Assembly (NCBI GenBank): GCA_900074885.1
Contig: FJUW01000020.1
Location: 798,844-862,843 of the forward strand
Direction: 5' to 3'
Length of the DNA stretch: 64,000 nt
Origin: Rhynchosporium graminicola
Taxonomy: Eukaryota; Ascomycota; Leotiomycetes; Helotiales; Ploettnerulaceae
A program made the translations under genes and the position numbers. Below are positions 1 through 9,121 of the stretch, in pieces (position 1 is the stretch's first letter; the number at the start of each line of letters is the position of its first letter). The notes under the pieces were generated by a model, which saw only the letters and a program-made list of their open reading frames with translations, searched no databases and was not told the origin of the DNA.

Positions 1-699
1 CCTGGGATGAGCCTCAAGTGTTACAAGCGTCTCTTGGGAACACGCAGCCCGAGACGCTTACATACCTTTACCCCGTTACTCGGTCTCTACAAAACTGGGG
101 CAAAGTACCAGACCGCAGCAATGACCATTTCCAATGCTCTGAAATAGGGAGAGTCCGAGATATTGACGCAAAGGCCTGAAGTTCTGCAACTCATGCTCTC
201 TGGACTGATAACTGTCTCAATGGACCAACGGAAGCTTTCGGAAGCTGAGATCCTGTGGGCGATTTCCCTTGAGACATTCCGCGTTAATGTTGGAGAAGCA
301 CTTGCAGCAAGCACATCTGTTCAGGACTTCATCTCCTTCATCGCAAAGTATGTTTCTTGGTGCAGTCGATTCGAAATCGGCAAAAGATGCTAGCGTGATA
401 TAGACCATGTCTCCTTGCGCTCCCGCTTATAATAAGCATTGGAATCTCGTCTTCCCAGATAGACAACACAAAGACCGAGGCTGGAATCTACTGGACCAAT
501 TGTTTCTGGGAAGATGTGTCTGGGAAAAATGAAATGCCTGTCGAACACGCAGGGAGGAAAGACTTGCCAAAGGCTTTTACTGATGACATAAAAAGCTTCG
601 TCCCTCATACCAAACTCCGTTTTACAAGCTTCTGCAGAAATACCCGACTATTCCCACCACGGGAGCTGGAGAACTATTTGGAGGCTTCATCTTCATCAA
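1..699. other. No supported gene
   Basis: Short open frames exist on both strands, but none shows a recognisable domain or a convincing splice structure. The stretch may hold the eroded 5' part of the kinase relic that follows, since a serine-rich coding-like segment lies just upstream of it (about 516-812, + strand). I see no promoter or repeat here. Confidence 0.4.
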
Positions 700-1795
700 G
701 CAAAGATGAGATTGAAGGGCCATCCTCATCAACTGCAGCGAAGCAGGCCGGCGCAGACCTGCGCAAAGTAAGGGTCAGAAATCTTCAGCAAGAATTCTCT
801 GTCGAACTTTGAACTACTAGGCGCTTTAGGCACACGCTCTTTCGCTCGAGTCCGCTCACTCCTTTCGAAACATCACACAATGTACCGCGCGATTGAAGTA
901 CTTGAGAAAACGCATGTCGCGAAAATGAAGCAAGTGGAACACACATGCGACAAAATGAGAATTTTGGATAAAGTAAGACATCCTTTTATAGTGCAATATG
1001 GACAACTTTCCAAGATTCACGCAATCAGTACATGGTCACAAGCTTCTTCCGGGGTGGCGAGCTATTTTGTATGCTTCGCAAATCGTAGGTACGCATATGA
1101 TATCCAGTGGTTTCCGGCCTCATTTTGTTATGATAAGTCAGTAGAATTGCTTATTTGTGTTGAAATTGTGCGATTTTGGCTTTGCGAAGGAGCTCAAGCA
1201 CAGGACTTGGACTCTACGGGGACGTTTAACTACTTGGCACAGGAGGTTGTGTCAGGAAAAGCATATGATCACGCTGTTGACTGTTACGCATTCTAGCACT
1301 TCTTAAGATACAGCACTTGCTTACTCTTCTTCTTCAAGGTGGTCTCTCGGAATCTTATCTTTGAAATGCTTTGCGGTCTCACACCATTCTAGGACAGGGG
1401 TCTCCTACGAAAATATACGAGAACTCATTGGAATGCAACGTCAGGTACCCGGCGTATTTTATATCCCGATACTCATAATTTGCTATGCAAACTGAGCACG
1501 GTCGATCTTTCTAAGCAACTTGGTGAACCGAGCTCTGGATCTGAGGACATCAAAAGCCATGCTTGGTTTGCTGAAGTGACGTGGGATAGGCTGTTAGAGA
1601 AGGATATAGATCAACCTTGTTTACCAAATATGAAGGATGGTGTTGGTGACGCCTCGCAATATATGAAGTACCCAGAGGAGACCGAAGCATATGGTCTCGA
1701 GGGACACGATGAGTAAGTGGACTTTCTGCAAGATTTCGAGATAATCGACGTACTGATGATACTGCAGATACGGCCACTTTATCAAAGACGCTTAA
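700..1795 (+). pseudogene. Relic of cAMP-dependent protein kinase (PKA) catalytic subunit
   Basis: Pieces of a PKA catalytic subunit appear in order but in different frames. They are a glycine-loop remnant near 820-850 (GTRSFARV in place of GTGSFGRV), a beta-3/alpha-C segment with EVLEKTHVAKMKQVEH (895-945), VRHPFI (about 975-992), WTTFQDSRNQYMV (about 1000-1038, shifted frame), CDFGFAKEL (about 1170-1196), a decayed activation/APE region (TGTFNYLAQEVV, about 1215-1250), and a well-kept C-terminal tail with HAWFAEVTWDRL and YPEETEAYG. The final intron (1713-1767) still has GTAAGT and CAG, and joins to YGHFIKDA and a stop at 1793-1795. The segment that would carry the catalytic loop (HRDLKPEN) is missing between about 1090 and 1160. 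With altered glycine and APE motifs and several frame changes it cannot encode an active kinase. The sequence is not AT-rich, so RIP is not the cause. It was probably a second PKA catalytic paralogue; identification of the family is firm. Confidence 0.82.
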
Positions 1796-2297
1796 AAATT
1801 TCTCACAACTCTTTGACACCCGCAATATTATCTATTATCATGGCCCTGCTTTGATTCGCTTAGTTCGCTTCACCAACATCGCCTTTAGATTAGTTACGCA
1901 ATATATGTGCTTTTCAACATGGCCATGGCAGCCGTGGTCTTCTAAACGGATTACGGGGTGGAAGACATTGGTGGGGACAATAATCGGAAGTATGGGAGCG
2001 GAAGCAGTGAGGATGTTCTCTGGAAATCATTCGAGCATTGATCCTGCCTGATCTTGCTTCACTTACTAGGAGAGTCGGCCTCCCTCCACATTGCCATGGT
2101 TGACAGTCATTAAAGAGGAGCGCTTAGATTCAGATGTAGTTTCATAGATTAAGTGATAGTTCCCTCAGACAATCAAAGCCAGGGTATCATAGTCAATGCC
2201 AACAACCCCATACGCCATTCCAAATTACGCCGGTTTTTCTACGACCAAGAGAGACCGTATCCAACACACAATCACCTGGGTTTCTGTGGATAAAATC
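1796..2297. other. Intergenic, no gene seen
   Basis: About 500 bp between the kinase relic and the convergent SAP30-type gene. It presumably holds the 3' UTR of the latter. No repeat or conserved coding signal is visible. Confidence 0.4.
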
Positions 2298-2943
2298 TCA
2301 TGCGAAAATTCTTATCTGTTTTCTGTCAGCTTCGAGCCTCACTGTAATTCCACAAGGAAGTAGTTTTAGGGATGTTCGAAACCTACCCTGCCATCGAACC
2401 TTATACATAAAATCCACCACAACCTCATTCTCAGCAATGCCCATGCTATTGAAATGCTTACGCACGACATTTGCCAATTGATCTTTACTCTGCCTCTGCT
2501 GATCTTTCCGCCGCGCCATCGTGGGCGACATATGTCCGATCGGGGATCTCTGGAGGACGAGCTGGTTATATGGTTTATTGAAGGCTGCAGGTGTATTCAG
2601 TTGATACGCGTGTCTGTAACGATGCAAGACATCGGCGTCGAAGGTCGACCATTGGATCTAGAAATAGTTTATTAGTTTCTGCGGGCTGGAAAAGTTCTTT
2701 GTGTGAAGAGTGGGAGCTTACACCAGGAGTTGTCTCCGCAATAGCTGTGATCGAAGCTCCTGCAGCTGTACCGCTTGTTCCTGCGGTCACTACATCCTTC
2801 AAGGAACTTCCGCCATTGGTATTGGCAGCTACACGTCGTCCTTTGCCATTCGTGCCATTCGTTGTGCTGGTGGGTTTCTCTTTAGTGCTGGACGCCTCGG
2901 ACCTCGAGTCGTCAGGCTGAGGCTTTGATCTTGAAGGAGCCAT
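2298..2943 (-). CDS. SAP30-type Sin3-binding protein (histone deacetylase complex)
   Basis: Predicted 178-residue protein from three exons: 2943-2722, 2657-2387 and 2341-2298. Introns are 2721-2658 (GTAAGC..CTAG) and 2386-2342 (GTAGGT..ACAG), and all phases join without a stop. Residues 1-74 are low-complexity and S/T/G-rich. From about residue 75 the sequence reads DADVLHRYRHAYQLNTP, then SPIGHMSPTMARRKDQ, then a helical KDQLANVVRKHFNSMG, ending with VDFMYKVRWQ. That is the pattern of the fungal SAP30 Sin3-binding domain. Known role of the family: it bridges the Sin3 corepressor in Rpd3/HDAC complexes in the nucleus. The short exon 3 restores the end of the domain (VRLEADRKQIRIFA). The start is the first ATG of a frame that runs straight into the domain. 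Family assignment is good; the formal orthologue name is not claimed. Confidence 0.8.
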
Positions 2944-5454
2944 GCGGGAAGCTAAGGTAAGGTTCCAGGTTAAGATTTGATATGTTCGATGGGATTTGGT
3001 TGTCTATAGCGAGTGTAAGGGAAGGTTGTGCGGTTTCGTTTCTGAATGGACTTGTCTTCGAGAACCGAAAATGATCTCACACGGCGTATCGGACAATCGC
3101 GTTACATTGGTCGCGACTGAAAGGCTACGGTAGTAAGTAAATCCGCTCCGTGACGATGCTGCCGAAAGCGTTTTATTAGCCGGTCTTGGTCCAGCCGGTC
3201 CAGCCGATGCCGATCCGAAGAACTGTTATCCGCTTTGTAGCCTTTCTCCGTCGTGCTCTGCCAAGAATGCACCTTGTGGTTTCAAACAGCATCTTATGAA
3301 GCCGCAACTCCGTGAGTGGATTGTCCAATCTGCCTCGCTAGATTTGCGATGAACTCTTGAGGTATTTGTTCTAAAAACTATTGTCATCCTGAGAAACTAT
3401 GCGGTCTCGTCGGCCAGCACCCTACCACTCTTTTTGCTATTTCGGACTCTTTGTGTCGTCCCGGATGTCTCAGGCTTCCAGATGTGTCGAGCAGCATATG
3501 CCAAGTACCTCTGCATCGCCCTGATGCGATGTATAGCCAATCAACAAGAACACCCTGTGGTCATGAGAGAAAGAAGGTTTATGAAGAGGATTCTCCAGCC
3601 AGTTGTCGGCCCCAGCATTCAATCCCCCAGATAAATAGCGTGGAAAGACAGCCGATGTTACCGCCAACTCAGATCAGAAATGGGAAAGGTCAAGGTTGAG
3701 CCTTGTTGGCGAAGAAGCTTCAAGGAAAGATCTTCCTAAACAGCAGGTCATGCATGGGAAGCTGTCTTAGGTCTTGGGGAGGCACGTACGCCCATTTGGA
3801 CGCCGCAGGTACGCCGGAGATACAACTCTGTAATCAGTCAGCTGTATCAGAAACAATGGCAGTTTTTCCCTGTCAGTTCTCCGCACTCAAGCCATCATAA
3901 TTGTCCAAAATTCTTATCCGGAACCATCCTGTTTGCCATTTTGGGTTTCTGGAAAATGCACTTTCCATTCTCTGGGTCGACATGGTTAGGTTTGAGGATA
4001 AGCATTGGCAAGGAATACATGCTTTTCTATTTCCCGCTGTGATAGACAGCTAAATATTCACACGTCCCCACCTGGACCTTGTCTTGGATCCGCTAGTATT
4101 GATGGCATATATCACCATCTTCCTATTCCTTTCCTTTACTCGCCTTCTCTCCGATAATTGGTCCAGATTAGGCTAACAGCCGTGAGACAACAAAAGGTTA
4201 TGATGCCAAAGTGCAAAATTCAAGAAGATGCTGACAAGGAAGTTTTCTTCTACAGTTATTGGTGACATCCGGTGACATGGTTTTCCGCATACAGTCCTTG
4301 GACTTGTCTTCAAACAGCCAACTTGAAGATGACACTGAGTAAACATTACTGAATAGCCGACGACATGAGGGTGATCTTCTCCACAAGAGCTAGCATGCAA
4401 GCCACACCTCATGTGCTAGGCTGCTCGGTGGAACCACCACGCTGTCACTGGAGATGAGGGCATGATACTGCATGATTCCAAGATGGAGATATCAGGAGAG
4501 CATACGTGAGTAGTTCACTGATCCCGATCTTCAGAGGTACGAGCCCATCTATGATACTCATAAGAAGTATTTACATACCCAGCTGGTATCTCACCAATGC
4601 ATGTCTGCTGGTCTTATACAAGTGCAATTCCAAGTGGCTGGCTGACACAGAGCATGAAGTGCAGATGGGGATCCATTTGAGATAGGTCCGCTCGAGGCTC
4701 AGGGTACTGCATCTGGCTAGAAGTGCGTCCGCAGGAGGTATCGGCTGATGCTTGCGCTTTTTAAGCAGGCGAAAAGTGGCTTGTATTTCCCCCTCCTTTC
4801 CGCCTCTTTTTTTTTTCGTCGCTGCAGAATTATCAGACAGAGTAGCGGATCTGCCAGGCCAGGCCAGGCGAAAGGTCTCTTTTCTACACTCGTGTTCGGA
4901 AGCAACCGCAGGCTGCAACAGCGGGTGTAGATTGAGACTGTGCCCGCCTTGACTAAGTACCTATAAAACCATCAATACTTATATCAGAGGCTAGCTAGTA
5001 GGACGACGTGGGCGTGTGCGTGAGCGAGAGCGAGCGTGGGTTGCGCTGGGACTATCATATTAAAAACTCAAGGTACGTACTTATCGAGATCATCAGTGTG
5101 CCGCCTCGCAGTTGTCAACCTGTCTGTCGATCTCATCTAAATTCTCTACAGTTGCCTAGGTGTGAGTGCTTAGTTTCCCCACGCCACGGACCTGGGGCCA
5201 TAGTTCAAAGCAATCGTCGATGTTCCAGGGCTTCCATCCAGCTTCCTCATTTCCTTTTCTGGTACTCTCTCATCATTAGGTGCCTAGGTAATCCTTTCGT
5301 CTCCTCCAGCCCGCCGTGTTGAAGCTGTCAACCAACCTCTGTCTAAGGTAGTCCTTTCCCAGCATACCGTACAGTACCGTAGCCCAAGCTAAAGGAATAC
5401 TCGATAATACACTCAATAACATACTCACTCAATGTAATACTGTATGGCCTATAA
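2944..5454. other. Intergenic, no supported gene
   Basis: About 2.5 kb between the SAP30-type gene and the transposon. Several 60-115-codon open frames occur on both strands, but none has a recognisable motif, a plausible splice structure or coding-like composition. The first few hundred bases should hold the promoter of the minus-strand SAP30-type gene. Confidence 0.45.
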
Positions 5455-5538
5455 TATAATCGTCGGTTTAGCCTCCCCCCTGAGACCTATACTACTACTA
5501 CCTCCCCCCTCTGGTAGTTGGTGGAATGGATTAGTCGT
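5455..5538 (+). repeat. Left 84-bp terminal inverted repeat (with TA target)
   Basis: Matches the reverse complement of 8175-8258 at 78 of 84 positions by eye. The repeat contains two C-rich blocks (CCTCCCCCCTGAG and CCTCCCCCCTCTGG). The outermost TA (5455-5456) is the likely target-site duplication, as in Tc1/mariner-type insertions. All six mismatches to the other arm are RIP-type. Confidence 0.92.
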
Positions 5539-8256
5539 AAATAATAGATTAGTTGTTTACACGTGCTTACCGGAAGGGGTTATTCCGCGCCGAAGAGCCT
5601 TAGACGCGTCTTAAATCACTACTTAGTGATACGTAGGAGTATAATAGATAAATATAACACTTAACTATAACTTAACTAAAATAACTCTAATTGACTTTGT
5701 TTTTGGACTAAAAGATACGTAGTACTTTATTTAGTTATATCTAACTCCGCTACTATATTTACTCCTATTAATACACGTATATTATTTATACCCTCTACTC
5801 TATAGCTATCTATTAAATACTCCCGCGATCTTGAACTAGAACTACTACCTCTCCTAAATCGTAAATACGTACCGCGCTATAAGAGAGAATATAAAGACGA
5901 AGATATAGAGAAGTACTTATTATATATAGACGATTACCCTTAGATAACCGCTGTAGAAGCTTCTAGAGTATTTGACTTAGAATCTAAAGTTAGGGAGATT
6001 TAGCGTCGGAGGAAGAACCTTAGCTTACGGAGGAGAGAGTTTAATAGCTTAAAACTACTTCTTAATAAGCTTAAAATAGCTTCTATAAAGAACTATATTA
6101 GAGGTTAATACGCTACTAGATTTAGTATAAATAATAAAGATATTAAATTAATTATTCGTTATATACTATTATAATATACCCCGCTAAAGATATACTTAGA
6201 TTCTTTCCTAGAGAAGTTTAAGAAGACTAATTTGAAAGGAATTAAGAAGAGAAGGACGAAGGTTTTAGACGCTAAACGGAAGTACGCTTAAGTACCGAAA
6301 TAGATTATATAATAGTATAGAGAGTACTAAGATTATATTATATCTTATAGTATTACCCCTAGACGGATTTAGAACTTTAATAAGAGTAGTTTCCGTATCG
6401 GAATAGCTAAAGGAGAGATAGTTTATATTCCGGAGGATATAGTAGATAATATATACTAGATATACCCTGAAAACAGAAAGCAGGTTATAGTTATTAAAGG
6501 TATCTATGCTAATAGCTGAGAAATTCTACTATTTGTTATTATAGAAGGAAAATACTATATAGAGAAGTAGTTTAACTTAAAGCTAAAAGGAGAAGAAAGT
6601 GTTAAGGTTTCTAATAGTAGTTATACGTTAAATAAGATTACAGTAGATTAGCTAAAGCACTTTATTAAATACGCTAAATTAGAGTTAAAAGGACTAGAAG
6701 TTATACTCTTAATAGATAGTTACTCTTCTTACGATAGAGCCGACTTCAGATTACTCTATTAGGAGTATAGTATTAAGGCGTATACGTTTCTACCGTATAT
6801 AACGCATATTATATAACCTCTTAATATAAGCGTGTTTCTTCTATATAAATACTAGTATAGTAAGGCTATATAGAAAGCTATTAAATACGGAGATATATCT
6901 TACGGTATTAAAGACTTCTTATACGATTTACTAGAGATTAGGGAGAAGACCTTTATAGTAGCTATAATTAAGTCTAGTTTCAGGAACTCCGGGGTATAGC
7001 TATTAGACGAAATTCGGCTGAAAAACAAGATAAAAGTGAGTTTATAAATATACTTCTTAATATATCTTAATATCGTATTACTATAGCTATTTAGTAAGGA
7101 GTTACTAATGCTTTATAACTAGATCTATTTAGTTCTAAATATTCCCGATTCCTTATAGATAATCTAGGAGTTCCTATATTACTTTCCGGAGTTTAATATA
7201 CTACTATAAGAGCAGGAGATTATACTTCAAATTATACGACCTTTACCTCCTACTATCTCTAAATCGTTAAGTTATAAGGAAGCAGTTAATATATTAAAGT
7301 ACTAGCGTGCTAGATTAGTACTAGTTATTAGTTCTCCTAGTAAGGAGATCTTTAATATCTTGTTCGACGCTATTTAAATAGTAGTTTATATAGGGGCTAA
7401 TATTGCTTACGAGTTAACTAATATACGGAGAGGTATTAAAGAGTATAATAAACGTAAATTAGAGTTCTAGAGTACTAGAAATAAGAGAATCGGTATTAGT
7501 TACAGAAGTCTAATCGACGCTTCTTAAGGTTATACTATAAAGAAGAGAAAGAGAGAGGAGGAGAAGCTAGCACGCTAGAAGACCTAGAATTAGTAGAATA
7601 AGGTTAAAAGTAATAAGGTATCGAAGTTAGATAATACTATTATAGTATATTAAAGAAAGCTCTTAAATAGGAAGTATAAGAAAGACTAGCTAACTATTCC
7701 TGAGAAGATCACTTCTCTGGATATCGATAGAAGTTAAGTAATTCTTAATCTCTTAGAGTAGAGAGTAGCTAATAGTTTAATTATTACTAAGAAGTTACTA
7801 CTTCTAGAAGTACCTTCTGATAACCCGCATACTCTTATATTAGATTTTAATAGCGAAGATAACTATAAGAGCGATAACGATATTGAAATACCTTAATTCG
7901 ATTAAATATAGAAAGATCTAGCTACGCAGGAGAAGGAGGAGATAAGTAGTAGTAGTAGTGCCTTTGATATAAGCTAATCCGACTTCCTTCTATTTACTAA
8001 AGAAATATTACCTCCTAAAGGATTCCGTACTACTATATACGATCCGTATTACTTCAGATAGGCGAGGCTTTATAGAAAAAATAGAATCGCGATATTTTTA
8101 GTATCTCCTGATATTATTGTTATAGCCCGGGATATCTTCGGCTATATAGCACGTGCCCGACTAATCTAATCCAAACGACTAATCTATTCTACTAACTACT
8201 AGAGGGGGGAGGTAGTGGTAGTATGGGTCTCAGGGGGGAGGCTAAACCGACGATTA
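5457..8256 (+). mobile_element. RIP-inactivated Fot1/pogo-type DNA transposon (about 2.8 kb)
   Basis: A very AT-rich block is bounded by 84-bp inverted repeats and flanking TA dinucleotides, with one transposase frame inside. Base composition changes abruptly at both ends. TpA is extremely common, and CpA/TpG is nearly absent (in 6121-6180 I count about 17 TpA and no CpA or TpG). This is the signature of repeat-induced point mutation, so the element was multicopy at some time. Similarity to the pogo/Fot1 branch of Tc1/mariner (CENP-B-like DDE transposases) rests on the decayed transposase described separately. The element is structurally complete but certainly dead. At 2.8 kb it is longer than a typical Fot1 (about 1.9 kb), resembling the larger pogo-like fungal elements. 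Confidence 0.9.
5821..7896 (+). pseudogene. RIP-mutated pogo/Fot1-type DDE transposase
   Basis: One reading frame (codon starts at positions equal to 1 modulo 3) keeps transposase-like sequence over at least 5.9-7.5 kb without any frameshift, interrupted only by TAG/TAA codons where Trp or Gln is expected. Landmarks are NFNKSSFRIG near 6373 (family pattern NFDETGFRIG), YPENRKQV near 6462, LLIDSYSSY near 6709 (family LLxDGHxSH), FLPYITHI..PLNISVF near 6787 (family PxHxTHxLQPLDVxVF), and LLEIREKTF with SSFRNSG near 6931-6990. The first catalytic Asp is changed to Asn, and the following Glu and Gly to Lys and Ser; each change is a TpG to TpA transition. Boundaries at both ends are approximate because start and stop codons cannot be told from mutated ones. 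Confidence 0.85.
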
Positions 8257-8258
8257 TA
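8175..8258 (-). repeat. Right 84-bp terminal inverted repeat (with TA target)
   Basis: Reverse complement of the left arm, including both C-rich blocks. Against the left arm, this arm keeps C at two sites where the left has T, and has A at four sites where the left keeps G (all read on the left-arm strand). The terminal TA (8257-8258) abuts ordinary-composition flanking DNA. Confidence 0.92.
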
Positions 8259-9121
8259 CTCTATCCACTACTAGCACACCACACCCCTGCGGCCCATCAT
8301 ACTCCACCGCTACCCGGTCCCTGAAGGTGCACCTGCTTTGATCCCTACCGACCCAGCCGAAATCCTGCTGCCGCCCCATAAGTATCGTCTTGTCCGCCTC
8401 GGAACTGGAACAGAACCCCCACTGATCCGAAAGACCCTCCCTCGACTCAACTCGAGTCTCCAGCTGACCTTACATGCTTACATCACTCGTTTGCGATTTA
8501 ACCACAATCAAGCACAAAAAACTACTTCCAAGTCGCCATACTTCCGCATCCATTTCATTCTGAACTTTGGCTTATGTTTATAAGTAAATCTCATTGCACC
8601 CAAATACAACGACTAGCCTTATCTCGACGCTCGTCCCCTCGGTAGCCCTTTCCATAAGACTTTGGCGCCTCCACGCGAATCTCCACGATTTACATTTAGC
8701 TTCCGCTGTACAACCCCACCATACATCAAAAACGTGAACGTGCTGCCGACAGGATCCATTGTCTGATTATTCGTCTGATACCGAGTATAGCAGACGACTC
8801 TCTCTCGACTGCCCGAGCATGACAGCGAACCGGTTTCGGTGCGCCGCCAGCTAGGAATCGTCATTTGCCTCTTGACAATACCAAAAGTGGCAAGCTTCGT
8901 CTCAGGTCATTACTTGCGTGCAATTAGCGTGAGTCAGCCTCGTCTTATGCAGCACAACTTGTCTAAGATATCTTCTCTCCTATTTTTGAAGGAACTTTCT
9001 AAAGTTGTTATGTTATAGATGTGATCTACCAAACTGCTGATGCGCCGTAATCAGGTGAACTCGAGCCGAGCTATATACAATAACGATTTCCCAAGGAAAT
9101 CTCCCGTTCAGACCTGGGAAC
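8259..9121. other. Upstream region of the C2H2 regulator; no gene seen
   Basis: Normal base composition returns immediately after the transposon. The stretch presumably carries the promoter and 5' UTR of the downstream regulator, so the transposon lies less than 0.9 kb from that gene's start. Small open frames on both strands lack domain features. Confidence 0.4.
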
